Assembly: GCA_033030425.1 (NCBI GenBank)
Contig: JAUFSD010000007.1
Coordinates: 1,364,001-1,428,000, forward strand
Source of the DNA: Verpa conica
Taxonomy: Eukaryota > Ascomycota > Pezizomycetes > Pezizales > Morchellaceae
Length of the DNA: 64,000 nucleotides
Direction: 5' to 3'
Both the position numbers and the translations under genes were made by a program. The stretch's first letter is position 1; every line of letters starts with the position of its first letter. The notes under the pieces are model-generated. The model did no database searches and was not told the DNA's origin. It saw only the letters and a list, made by a program, of their open reading frames with translations. Shown one piece after another: positions 22,694 through 33,865 of this stretch.

Positions 22694-24273
22694 GGCGGAA
22701 TTCGTAGGATTGCTTTGAAGTGAATTGAAGTAAACTGACTGGTCTGAATTGAAATCTAGAATCTCTTAATTCTCTGGTTTGTTGATGTTGTAAAGCTGTT
22801 ATGTGGTATTGAACAAAGATAGGGACATCTAGGACGGTATTTATGCCTAGAGAATAGCTAAAAAGCTATCGGTACTTTATTGCCATAGATTCAAAAGTAC
22901 AACATACGACGCTCCGCCGGCTTCCCCGATATTGAACAAACAAACGTTTTAAGCCCCAAGGCAAGCTTGCAATGATGAAAACAGTGTCACACAATAGGCT
23001 AATCAGCAGAGAATTGAGGCCAGATTCGGGGGAAGGACGTTGACTCGTCTGGGAATGACTGGACTGTTCTAGGTTGAGTCTGATTTAGAGTGGCAGACAG
23101 GAGAAGGAAAAGTGCGGTGTGAGACCAGATAATGTCTTGGGGAGTGAAGGAGAGATACAGTTTATTGTACAGCTGCCGAGAGTCTAGGAGCTTGTACCCA
23201 AGGACAATCTCCATCTATTTGTGTATACCTATTCTTGCCTAGACTCTATCCCACGTTACGATTCATATGGAGCTGCATATGGTCTTCGAACTATTCAAGC
23301 GAACGAACCAAGAAATGTTTGTGCCTTGCGAGTGTCATTCGCTGACGCAGGCACAAGTGGGTCCGAAAAAAGAGCCCAATGATTTTGAGGCTGTCTAGAG
23401 TTGTGACAATATTGGGTTAAGGTGCGTAAAATCCCCTGTGTTATTCGGGGCGGATTATAGTAGAGGACACGGCTGAGTTCGTATACAGACAAGTTTTTCT
23501 CGTTTGATAGTCCAACTTATACCAGGCTAAACCACTTGAGCCCAGAATTTACCGAAAGATCTAGACTTACAAGATGAAACCTCCCCAAAGGAAGGGAAAG
23601 AGTAAATATTGGGCATTGCATAGAGGAAGAACTAGGGGAGGTAAGATGTGTGGATGAAGGCCGAAAACACAAGGGCGATGCCAGGAAATCAAGCAGGATA
23701 TTGGCGGAGGTTAGCGAGAGCGAGGAGAAAAAAGGTGAAAGAAGACCCGGGGGGAGGGTAGGTTTTCGGGAAGTTACAGCGTAATGTGAACCGAGGACAT
23801 GAGTGTAGAAGAAAATTCCCGAACAGCCACAATGATGATACTAAGCAAAGCCAGACTCCGCCTCCTTTGGGGTTATTGTTCGCCCTGGCTATTGGCTGGA
23901 ACAGGAATAGATGCATGCAACGAATCTGGTACAGGTGACATGGGGCTGCAACGCGTGCTATGGCCAGCTTGAGTCAGAAGTTACTGTGGAAGACGCGTTT
24001 AATCTGTAGATGGTCATGGTGGTGATAATTTATGGTCGAGCAGTGATCATAGATGATGTTGATGAAGATGACGATATAGGAACCCAAAGAGTGTCATTCC
24101 GAAACGCCGGAGGATAAAGCTTGACGTTGGAATATCAGGAACGCTCACGTGATGGTGGGGTTAGAGACTTCGTTGGTTGCTACGGGGGATTCGGACCAGC
24201 CCCTACCATCACAACCTCTAATTTTTCACTAGAACCTCGTCAGACAGCTATCCTTTGGTATTCCCACTCTATC
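22694..24273. other. Intergenic region between the F-box gene and the bL36m gene
   Basis: The first part is the promoter side of the minus-strand F-box gene and the last few hundred bases are the bL36m promoter/leader. No convincing coding or RNA feature is seen between them. Confidence 0.4.
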
Positions 24274-24754
24274 ATGCCTCTATTTACTCCAGGAGCTCCT
24301 CTAGCTCGTCTCTCACTCCTATTCCTCCGCTCATCTAAGCCCTTGTCTGCCCCCACTACAATTGCTATCTTGTCTAGGATCATCTCCAATAGGCAGTTCT
24401 CCTCTATCTCGCCCACTCCATCTCTGACTCTGCGGTCCTTGGCTTCAAGAGCATCATGGAATGTCATCCAGCAGCAACAGCAACAGCAGCGAGGGATGAA
24501 AGTGAGGTCATCGGTCAAGAAACTGTGTGAGGGTTGCAAGGTACATTATTTCCCCACCTTATTTCCCTGTAATCTTATAGATTACGGTGTTTCCCTCTTT
24601 GCTTCTAGTTTCGAGGATTTGTCTTTTTCTGGGTTGTGGGGTAAACCTTTGCCTGACACTGCCTTGCCAAATCGCCTCACAGTCTGTTCGCCGAAAGGGT
24701 AGAGTCTACATCATTTGCGACAAAAACCCTAAACACAAGCAGCGCCAGGGCTAG
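24274..24754 (+). CDS. RTC6: Mitochondrial large-subunit ribosomal protein bL36m
   Basis: Mitochondrial ribosomal protein bL36m (yeast Rtc6). Two exons, 24274-24540 and 24683-24754, encode 112 residues. The first 70 or so residues are a serine- and arginine-rich targeting sequence (MPLFTPGAPLARLSLLFLRS...), ending in a run of seven Gln. The mature protein starts RGMKVRSSVKKLCEGCK at the intron and continues SVRRKGRVYIICDKNPKHKQ; it keeps the CXXC...C...H zinc-ribbon ligands of bacterial L36. Intron removal (GTACAT donor at 24541, CACAG acceptor at 24682) is essential: without it the zinc site is lost. The Q-run beside the cleavage region is variable in fungi and looks harmless. Confidence 0.95.
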
Positions 24755-25607
24755 GTCCAGGGTACCTTTTTAGGCTTAAGGATGGGTCACAACTGGAGCT
24801 TGAGTCATGTAAATGACTTGACCTTTTCTTTTGGAGGGAAGACAAGATATTATACCTTTACTAGGGAAGGGTTTATGGAGGGAAAATGCCGAATGAACTA
24901 TATTCTCTATACATGCGCTAAGCTTCTGGATACGAAGGCACGAACCTTTACATCATTTAAACCCGGAGCTCCACAGATACTCTCAGGATAATTCTATATC
25001 TGGTGAATTATAGACCTTAAAGACGGCCTTTGCGGGTGAAAATCATGCCAATGCCTAGATACAACTATAGATTACAGGGCGGTATGGGTGGCGTCTGTAG
25101 TCCCTAGCTTTCTTCAGGAGGGCTTTATGGGCGGCCATTATTTTTCATCTCATCTCATCAATGGCTAAGTGCAAGCCACCACCCCTCAGCGCCTAGTTTC
25201 CCAACATTCCAACGGTCCCTCGTCGTACAACCACAAAGACATTCTGTTCCTCCTTGTACTACCAGCTGGCCAGGCATCAGTCTGAGCTAACCTGGTAAGA
25301 AGGCTATGACATTCACGTAGATTCTGAAACATCATGCCTTTTTAATAAGGGGTTATTTGTCTTGGTGCCCTAAAACATATATTCTCTACGAGGCTCCACC
25401 TTACATGACCTGGTGCTGACTGGGTTATCACTAATTTATTACCAATCATAAATATTCGAAACGCGTAGTAAAGTGTCCATTTGTATGTGAAGGTATACTA
25501 CACAAAATATCATAATTGGTACCCCCTAAAGAAACTTACACTATTTCATGCCTTATTGTCCCAAATCGTGTCTCTTAAGAGTGTATATCCCATGGAAATA
25601 AATAGTA
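24755..25607. other. Intergenic flank left of the transposon
   Basis: 3' flank of bL36m, then AT-rich DNA up to the TA target site (25606-25607) of the mariner element. No gene is recognised. Confidence 0.45.
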
Positions 25608-26971
25608 CTGTCACGGGTCAAAATTCGGAGTGGGGTATGAAGTACCGGTACATAATAGATACATATAATTAATATTTAGTATACCACCCCTCTGAAGCAA
25701 TTACAGCCTCGATCCTATCAGGCATACTCTCTACTAATCTATCAAAGTAACTAGAAGGAATAAGCCCCCAGCAGCGCAAAATACCTGCTTCTATCCTTCT
25801 CCTTATAATATGCTTAGGACCTTTTTCTTTCCACATATCAGGATACATTTTGTGAAATAAAGCTTTAAGAATTGCCCATACATGCTCGATTGGATTGAGA
25901 TCTGGTGAATATGGGGGCCATTTTATTACCTCTACCTTTACCCCATGAGTTGTACGCAAATTCTCCAACCATTCTTTAACAGGATTCCATCTATGAATAC
26001 CTGCATTGTCCTGCATAAAATAAATAATTTCTTCACCTTCAAATTGCTCAATAACTCTTACCAGTTCACGCTGAAGTGCTGCAAGATACACTCTGCCGGT
26101 TACCCCTCCTCTTTTAGATATTGGGTCTCCATATAAAGGAATAAATGTACGAATTGTATCCCCTGCAAAACAGCCCCACATCATTTGAGAGACTTTTCGA
26201 GAGCTGGTAGGAGGAAAAGCATGGACAACAGTACGTCCAAATTTGTGTATAAGCCGTTTCCACCTCTCATGGGTTTGTCGTCCACTTCGAAATACCCAAT
26301 TTCGTCTTCCTCCTCCTCCACGCTGTACAGTAACCTCATCACTCCATATAGTTCTTTTCCATTTTTCCATAGGCCAATTACGGTGAGCTAATGCCCAAGC
26401 TAGTCGTAATTGTGCATCCCTCTCTTTAAGCGCAGTTTTTTTAAGAGCTCTTCTTTTTTTAATATCGGCCTCCCTTAACCGTCTCTGGACTGTACTGAGC
26501 GAAATATTGGAGGTAGGTAGTACGGTAGCACTGAGTTCTGCATATGATATATTTGGGTTTAATATAGCATAATTGCGTAACTCATCATCCTGTACAGATG
26601 TGGTTTTTCTCGGGCGTCCAGGGTGTGGTTTAGACTCTCCGATCCAGTGCTCATCCTCTGCAGCTTTTAGAGTAGCACGGATTGCTGTTTCAGAAAGGCC
26701 AGTTTCCTTTCTAATATCTGACACTCGCCATTTTGCTACTCGCATTCCAACAATAATACCACGGTGGTATGGAGAGAGCGGCTGTCTCTTATCTCGTAGG
26801 AGCTTAAAGGAGTTCGAAATCATTATTCTGGCCTCGGGTATGTGTTGTGTTGTTGGGGTTGTGCGGGGGATAAAGCTTTTGAGCCTCATGTCATAATGTT
26901 GTCATAGCGATCTGGGTGTTACAACCTGTACCGGTACTTCACATACCACTCCGAATTTTGACCTGTGACAG
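25608..26971 (-). mobile_element. Tc1/mariner-superfamily transposon, structurally complete
   Basis: A 1364-bp element flanked by TA on both sides (25606-25607 and 26972-26973). Its terminal inverted repeats are about 45 bp with only a few mismatches; both begin CTGTCAC(A/G)GGTCAAAATT and run through GAAGTACCGGTACA. It carries one uninterrupted transposase gene on the minus strand. Nearly identical ends, an intact target duplication and an open transposase all suggest a recent insertion that has escaped mutation. Confidence 0.95.
25669..26889 (-). CDS. Tc1/mariner-type transposase with DDE catalytic domain
   Basis: A 406-residue cut-and-paste transposase filling the element between its inverted repeats. 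The N-terminal part holds two helix-turn-helix DNA-binding units (YHRGIIVGMRVAKWRVSDIR... and the second from about residue 95), joined by an AT-hook-like GRPRKT motif (about residue 90). The catalytic triad is visible: IWSDEVTV (first Asp), FMQDNAGIH (second Asp) and SPDLNPIEHVW (Glu). By my count 40 residues separate the second Asp from the Glu, more than the DD34E of classical Tc1, because of an insertion in ENLRTTHGVKVEVIKWPP. No stop or frameshift interrupts the frame. An internal Met at about residue 22 (MISNSFKLLR) is an equally possible start. Confidence 0.93.
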   Translation of the reverse strand: MRLKSFIPRTTPTTQHIPEARIMISNSFKLLRDKRQPLSPYHRGIIVGMRVAKWRVSDIRKETGLSETAIRATLKAAEDEHWIGESKPHPGRPRKTTSVQDDELRNYAILNPNISYAELSATVLPTSNISLSTVQRRLREADIKKRRALKKTALKERDAQLRLAWALAHRNWPMEKWKRTIWSDEVTVQRGGGGRRNWVFRSGRQTHERWKRLIHKFGRTVVHAFPPTSSRKVSQMMWGCFAGDTIRTFIPLYGDPISKRGGVTGRVYLAALQRELVRVIEQFEGEEIIYFMQDNAGIHRWNPVKEWLENLRTTHGVKVEVIKWPPYSPDLNPIEHVWAILKALFHKMYPDMWKEKGPKHIIRRRIEAGILRCWGLIPSSYFDRLVESMPDRIEAVIASEGWYTKY

Positions 26972-28907
26972 TACATGTACTGAGAATTACTAATAACTCC
27001 AGGTTCTAGGTACCTCTTTCGAAGAGTCATATTTCGGGGGGAAATGTTATAACTCATCTCAAAACTCCTCGTCATTAATATAATTTACTCACCATAGCTA
27101 TCTTTACCAACTTCTATCATTTTCAATCTTCGGCAGATATTTCATTTCTAAAGATCCTACAATACAAAGCCTGGCGTGAGACTGGTGTTACGTAGGGCCG
27201 GTAGAGGGATCCAAGCAGACGTCACTATATATCCTTGTGATCAGTCCTTGGGCCAAAGATCAGAGAAGCACATCTATCGTATGCTGACTATAATGAAGCC
27301 TACCTCTGATATCATAGATTGACTTCTTCAATACGTAATCTTCATCATTACGAAATTAATAGGACTGTGACCAATAGCTATCCCTTAGACCGGCCTTTGC
27401 CACAACCCCCGATTTTCCAGCCTTGCTACCCAACCACTAGCTATATAACCCATCGAATTTTTAATGATAATGGTTTAGGTTATGTAGTCTAAATTTTCTA
27501 GCATAATTTCTATAATATCTAGAGGTGTTGTGGTTGGGGTATATCATTGAAAGACCGGTCTCAAACGGTTGTGTGATGGTTTAAGAGATAACTAAAGTAT
27601 CACACTAGCTTTAGGGGTCTCACTGTTGCAAAAGGCCTATATACACAAATCCTTATTCTGAGAACTTACCAAGATACAGTATCTATTTAAATATTTAGGG
27701 ATATCTTGTTACGTAGACAAATCATCTTTGGTGTAAGATAGATCGAATACCCGATATAAAGCCCTTGTAATAAATCTGTTAGAAAACCATTAATTGCTTA
27801 GACTTAAAGAAGGGAAGTTATTAATATTTACAACACACTCTATATACAGTATATTAACTACATCTTCCATGAGTCGCCCAAGTAAGCCAATACTAAGTGT
27901 ACGTAGTTAGTCTACATATAGTGTCACCGAAAGTGCAAAGACTTTCAAGTTGAAAAATTGTATAAATAATGTGAAGCCGATTTTTAATCAATGTATTTTA
28001 ATAAAAATGTTTAAAACTGAGTAATTTTAAGTACTGGGTGTGGGTAAAAGCTGCTTGATAAACACTTTAACGCACCCGGTGCCCCGGGCAATTGTACCGG
28101 GTGATATTCCATGATGGGATTAGGTCTTATGAATCAATGAATTATTCATAAATACATGATTATGTCTCATCAATAGATTCTTATATTTCCAGCAGTTTTC
28201 TTTTATGCTCCTAGTTTAGGGGGAAAAATAGAAACAAATTATGTCTATATAGGCCTAGGGGGAGAAATCACTTATTTTCTAATCTCCAGTACAATGATGG
28301 AGACCTTATTATAATTAATAAATTAGTAAGGATTATCCTCATATATTCGCTGACATCTCAAATATCCGTACATCTTAGCTCTGTTTTAGGGATTAGATCA
28401 TATCAAATATATAGTTCAGTAGAACCTAGTCACATTTAGATAAGACCATAGTATATTCTTTGTATCTAGACTAACTGAGCTGGTATTTTGTTTTAGCTAG
28501 GTGTACATGTACCTAATTTTACCATAAAGTATACATTACAATCTAGCTCAATGCAACCTTAAAATCCCTGTAAAGCGAAAAATATGAAACACTCTAATCT
28601 GCTTTGATTACCCATACCATAATTCTCAAAATAATACTACCCTACCTTAATCCAAGGAATATTCTTGAGGTGGTTCAAGCCTATGTATTAGACCAACATT
28701 CTCCCCGGGGCTCCTTACATCCCTAGTCACAGCACGACCCCGAGCCCAATGTAAAATTGGATTATATACTTACCTGTAAGTATTTTGTATTTACTTTGAT
28801 TCACATACAGGTAAACCCTAGTATATTCACTGAAAATGACTCCTCATACTGGTACTTTAGTGGTTGATGGTAAGAAAGCCTACCAGGCTACGAGATAGGG
28901 ATTGTAG
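26972..28907. other. AT-rich gene-free region right of the transposon
   Basis: About 1.9 kb of AT-rich sequence with no protein-like frames. A weak short inverted repeat (about 14 bp, AGACCGGYCTTT type) occurs at 27387-27400 and 27550-27563, possibly the ends of a decayed element of about 175 bp. A GC-rich palindrome (CACCCGGTGCCCCGGGC... ACCGGGTG) sits at 28074-28103. Confidence 0.45.
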
Positions 28908-29276
28908 CGTGGTGAATGTGTCAAGACATAATCTACCGCTAGTGATAAATGAATGCATACTATACCCCTTATTTTCTGCCATAGAAACCTATATTGCCAT
29001 ATATAGCTATACTCCTAATTAAACCCAACCCTAGTCTGAATATAGCACAGATAGCCTTCAACTTACCACTAGTCACTTCTAGTTTACTACTGTGGCCTGA
29101 AGTTTAGTGGTAATCTATATATACTATACCTCATTTTTTTTACTATGGAGTCCTATACTTATTCCTTGATTAGGTTCAAAACCAATCTGAATCTAGCACT
29201 AGTGGCCTTTAACTTACCATCGGTGGTCTTTAGCTTGTCACCGGTGGTAAGGTGTGTTTTGACACATTCGCCACTC
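28908..29276. mobile_element. Foldback/MITE element, family A copy 2, with internal diverged tandem repeat
   Basis: Both ends, read inwards, begin GTGG(T/C)GAATGTGTCAA and continue to a TACC(A/G)C(C/T)(A/G)GTG block, giving arms of about 45 bp. This matches the terminal block of the element at 613-993. The interior holds two diverged copies of a unit of about 175 bp, each with TACTATACC, a T-rich tract, CCTATA and then TCTGAAT(A/C)TAGCAC (near 28955-29060 and 29130-29200). No coding capacity is seen. Confidence 0.6.
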
Positions 29277-29634
29277 CATAGGTGATAGAATGATATTGTG
29301 GGACCAGGTTTAGAAGCTGTGGTTAGGTGGTTAATACTCTTTATCCATATTCTCACTATCATCTAGCTAGTGGTACCGACCCCCAGAAGTACGGGCAGCA
29401 ACTACGACTAATACCAATAAGCTAGAGTATTATTAGATGTAATCCCTATACACGAGGGTAGGTTTGGGTGAATATTTCTTAAGGAAAGAAGCATTTAAGA
29501 TTTAATATATAGGCTTGGTGTGAAGCCCTTGGCTACAGCTAGGGCAATTTATTAGGGCGGGCTAGGATCCTAGTGCGGCTCCATTCGACGTCACCTCGAG
29601 CCGAACTACAAACAACCCCCACCTAACGCGCTCA

Positions 29635-30169
29635 ATGTTCCGGAACCCATTCTCTACACGGGCTGCAGGAAGCCCGGTGCCGAGTTTAAAACATGTTCGT
29701 TGGCCAGTTATCAGCCAAAGGCAGTAACTTACTAATACTAAATGACCCTATGGAATAGTTTATCCAGCGAGCCCATGTGCTATCATTATGGCGAGATATA
29801 TTACGAGCGTTACGACGTAAGCGACTCTAAATCCCGGTTGATCTAACGGGGAAGACTGCTTATGACTGAGATAAAAAAGATATCAATGATCCAATGACGA
29901 AATCAGAGCTACGTAAATATGCGCGAGAGGAGATCAAAAGGAACAAAGACGTCGAGGATATAGTCAGTGCATTGTTCTTCATTCATCCATGATGAGAAGC
30001 TAAATATCTTTTCCACTTGCTAGGCCCATATACGGTATCTGATATCAGTAAGTCTCATTCCACGTTACTATCATAATCTCCTCTCACTAGTGTTATATAG
30101 ACAGGAAAAAAGGAATTTGAGACCATAGAAAGTACACTCTCTGTTAATATCGATAAAGATAATATATAA
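29635..30169 (+). CDS. LYR-motif mitochondrial protein, LYRM2-like (five small exons)
   Basis: Small Complex1_LYR-family protein, most like animal LYRM2, a mitochondrial matrix factor; LYR proteins generally bind acyl carrier protein and help assemble respiratory complexes. No single frame is long enough to be found by length; five exons splice in frame: 29635-29694, 29759-29816, 29880-29962, 30024-30047 and 30101-30169, giving 97 residues. The start MFRNPFSTRAAGSPVPSLKH looks like a matrix presequence. The core reads FIQRAHVLSLWRDILRALR, then ELRKYAREEIKRNKDVEDI, then AHIRYLISTGKKEFETIEST, matching LYRM2 block by block. The canonical L-Y-R is L-W-R here. Intron 1 uses a GTTCGT donor chosen to keep the SLKHFIQR homology and is the least certain junction. 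The stop lies 36 bp from the convergent NBS1 stop. Confidence 0.85.
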
Positions 30170-30205
30170 GAAAACCAGTATAGAAAAGAATTCTTCTGCT
30201 ATACA

Positions 30206-33204
30206 TTATTTCCTTCTGAACCTGAATTTCAATTCATCTTCACTATCATCTTCACTCCCACTTTGGTTCTTCAAAAATAGAGTCTTCTGTTTCTTCCCAC
30301 CTCCTGTCTTACCCATTTGGGTAGCTGGTGCCCCCCTCTTTGTCCCGCGAGAGGTTGTATCGGCAGAAGCTGCTTGATTTCCCATTCCAGAACTCAAGGC
30401 TTCCGCTTGAGCTTGAGCTTGAGCAGGGAGTCGTACCGACTGGCTATGCGTAGGCCGGAATGGAGCATCATGCTGACTTGACTCGCTATCTTCTGCAGCT
30501 GGAGCTGGTACCGCTTTCTGGGATCTTTTCTTCGGAGATTTATTACCCTCATCATTATCCACCCAGTAACCTGTCGAAAGTTTTCTTTAGTTGATTTCAG
30601 AACTGCTAAAGAAATGTATAATAGCCTACCATCACCAATACCATAGTCCCTCCCTTTATGTTCCACCAAATTCACCATAACACTACCCCTCATTGTCCTC
30701 ATACCCCCTCCCCTCCCCTGCCTTCTAAACTTCTTGAAATTCTTTCTCCCATTCCATTTATCATCCCACCTAGCACCTTCATCACCATACTCACCTCGAA
30801 CCGGTTTATCTGACCTTGGTTTGATTTCCATAACCTCCACAATAGCCAGGTTCCTCATCTTCTCGATTTCAAGACCATCCATTACCGCTAATTCCTCTTC
30901 CTTTGCCACTCTGGCTTCCTCCTCCCCTCTCTCTTTGATTTCGCGCGCTCTCGCCACATAAGGATCCTCGTTCTTTACTTCCTCCTTTTCTTTTCCCTTC
31001 AGTATTTTTTTGCCCTTGCCTTTTAGTGATATTTTCTCCACTTTTTCGACAACATTGACTGGTTCAGGCGCCAGTGCTGGTGTCGATTCTCGTAGTGGCT
31101 CTTTTATTATTCCTTCCCCTCGCCGAAGACGCTCTTCTTCCTCTACGATTTTCCGACGCTTCACAGCCTTGGCCCCAGGAAGCATATCCATAACGTCGAA
31201 CGGTTCACTTACACGATCATCCTCAAGCTGAATAGAGCGCTTTAGACCAACACTATGAGGAGAATAACCACGAGTATCAAATAATCTAACACTTGATTCT
31301 TGAGTTGGAGTAGGTTTTTGTTCATCGACTTCTATCGACGTACTAAAGGATTGTTGGCTTTGTCGTGTACTATGTCGTACTGAAACCTGGATTGTAGGAT
31401 TCTTATCCGGTAAAGAGACCTGGGTGTGGGGAGTGATTGGAGTTAAACTAGCTGTATGGTCCTGCAACCCGGTCGTTTGACTTTTAATGTTTGATAGTCC
31501 TTGGGTTGGGGGTGGTTTAAATTCAGACGGATCGATTGCGAACGGATCGAACGCTTGTATACGACTTCGAACCTAGATAAGAGTTATAGATCAATTACTG
31601 ATAGAGAGGAGGGCTCAATTGAGTGCCTACTCTTCCTCGTCCACGGGCGGAAACTTGAGTTGGTTGTGCTGGCTTTTGAGGAGCAACAACATCCAAGGTT
31701 TTTACGTTATCGGGTATCATTAGTGCAGGTGTAGATTCAAATGGTGGGCTGTCTGGAATACGAGATGGGGGTGATGATGCTGACAAATAAAATTAATACT
31801 AGTGATCCTTTACTATTGGGTCAAAACTCTTGACAAACCAACCATGAACAGAAGGATGCATAACAGACGTAGCCTGCTCCCGAAGAGGCATCCTTAAACT
31901 ACCTTTATCACACATTATGATGGTATCCAAAAATTCATTCTGTTCTACCATACGGAAACCTAGCCTAAAATAACATATTAGTTATACGACAATTAACCAA
32001 GAGAGAAAAATATAGTCTATCATATATATAGGGGAGTGTTGGAGGAATACATCTCTTGCACTTCCGTAGAAAGTTGATTCTCCCACTCTGGATCCTTCTT
32101 GCCAAGAAACCTTACTATGACCACTTGCGACCCTTGCTCTCGTTTTTTCACAAACTGTACCAAATCCTCAGCTGTTGTCTTCCTAGGCTCTAGATCATAT
32201 TTCTCGAGCTTCCCATGCGCATCTGTGATAGGACCCAAGAAATTGTCATACTGAGCCCTTTCACAAACTATAAAATTATAACCCTCAAATAGAGACTGCC
32301 GCTTTTCATTCGGTCGAAACCTCCAAGCCTCTCTGTCTTTGGGCTCATTAGTATATGGCGGGAGGTAATCTTCCGGGTTTGGCCAGTTTCCTTCAAAGTC
32401 TGTTTCTAGGCGCGATCGTACTACTTCACTCTCACCCAGAGGAATAGTAGCAGCCTCAACAATAGCATCAAGGTAAGAAGGTGTCACAATATACCTACCA
32501 TTTACTAGAGCTTGTAACCCTACGGCGGTATTGCGCTTGGTAGCAACGACATGAGTAGTCTCGGGCACAAATGTACCGATGGTTTTAATATCTAAGGTCT
32601 CAACCTTCTTCTGATAGGGACTCATTGCTTTCTTGTCTTTACGTTCTTTGGATGAAAGGGAGACAGAGATAACGACAGGGCTCCAAAATAGCCTAATAAT
32701 ATTTATCAGTTAATAACCTGATAAAGTAGAAGACATGTATCCTTAGACAGACCTGAAGCCAGGTTCGTACTTCCCAAGATGAAAGAAGTGTTCATCCCCG
32801 TCTAGCACCTTAGTCTCATTCCGCATTTCTTCGCCGTCAAGCCTAGTTCCATGCTTCGTCTTGCAGTCCTGAACAGTTATAGATGAGCGGTGAAGGAGTT
32901 TGAGCTGAAAATAAATATCTCGTTAATATGGTCATAGTGCTTGGGATCAGAGATGCAGAATGTACCCCGTCACCCTCCACAACACCACCAACATCGATAA
33001 CCAAATGGACCCTAGATATCGACTTTTGCGAAGGCATTGGTAGATTCACTACCCATGGAAGTCAGCAATGCGTCATCTCTCTAGACATCCAAAAGCTCTT
33101 ATACCTTCGGGAGATGGTGCCCTGCCCATGACATACTTGTTGCCAGGCTTCAACCATAGTTTCTTACCACCAAGAACCTCCCCTTCGCATTCGAGGAGCC
33201 ACAT
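30206..33204 (-). CDS. NBS1: Nibrin/NBS1 subunit of the MRE11-RAD50-NBS1 complex
   Basis: DNA double-strand-break sensor subunit that recruits MRE11-RAD50 and activates ATM/Tel1. The start at 33204 gives MWLLECEGEVLGGKKLWLKP followed by KYVMGR, the standard opening of the nibrin FHA domain; the longer upstream frame (from 33339) is less likely. Following exons give SISRVHLVIDV (FHA), VQDCKTKHGTRLDGEE and then tandem BRCT-like segments (ETTHVVATKRNTAVGLQALV, 32625-32020). The C-terminal half is low-complexity and charged. It contains the MRE11-binding motif NFKKFRR (near 30745) and ends in an acidic patch plus KFRFRRK, the FXF/Y-type ATM/Tel1-binding tail. At least six exons are implied; internal junctions between 31500 and 32020 are only approximate. 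Confidence 0.9.
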
Positions 33205-33865
33205 TTTCAAGGTGAAATAAGATATCAGTTTTTGTGATGACCACTTGAGGATGATAAAGACGTGGTGTACGCGGCTAAGGCGATCGATCGTTGAGTCCCA
33301 CGGGTTTACGCGACAATACACGACAGGGATAGGTGCCATAAAATTACATCACGTGATTAATTGAGATTCTACAGGGAAAACGTTCAGAATACCACCTCTA
33401 ACAGGTTTGTATGCCATATACCATATTATCCATGCTGAGTCTGTGCCCATCCCAGAAACTCTGTTCAAGACAACAACCACAACAGGGTGTACTAGCACCC
33501 CTTTAGCCCTTTAAATTGTAAGCTACAGATTTACACACTGCTGGTAAAAACATGGGAGGAACTTGAAAGGAATAGTCTGGGTTTCTCTAAAATACTGGTA
33601 CAAAGCTAATCATAAAGTATAGTAGGCACTTTTCAAAGAATAGTAAATTTACAATTGTGGTAGAGTAGTACCAACACTGATAGGTTAGACACAGATAGTG
33701 CATAGGGAATATGGTATATACAAACTCATTAAAAACATGGTATACTGAATTTTTACCCTTCTATATAAGAGGAGAGGCATCCTCCCTTCAACTCCGCCAA
33801 CCATTTGATAAACGGAGAAAGTACAGACGTCAGAAGACAGACGGAGCCCACTCAACCTTCACGCG
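33205..33865. promoter_or_regulatory. Divergent promoter region of NBS1 and the HNH-domain gene
   Basis: About 660 bp between two outward-pointing starts. It is AT-rich in the middle and has no recognisable coding sequence or specific regulatory motif. Confidence 0.45.

Noticed and set aside
33205..33339. Upstream extension of NBS1 (start at 33339)
   Set aside because: The conserved nibrin N terminus begins at MWLL (33204), and the extension has no counterpart in the family.
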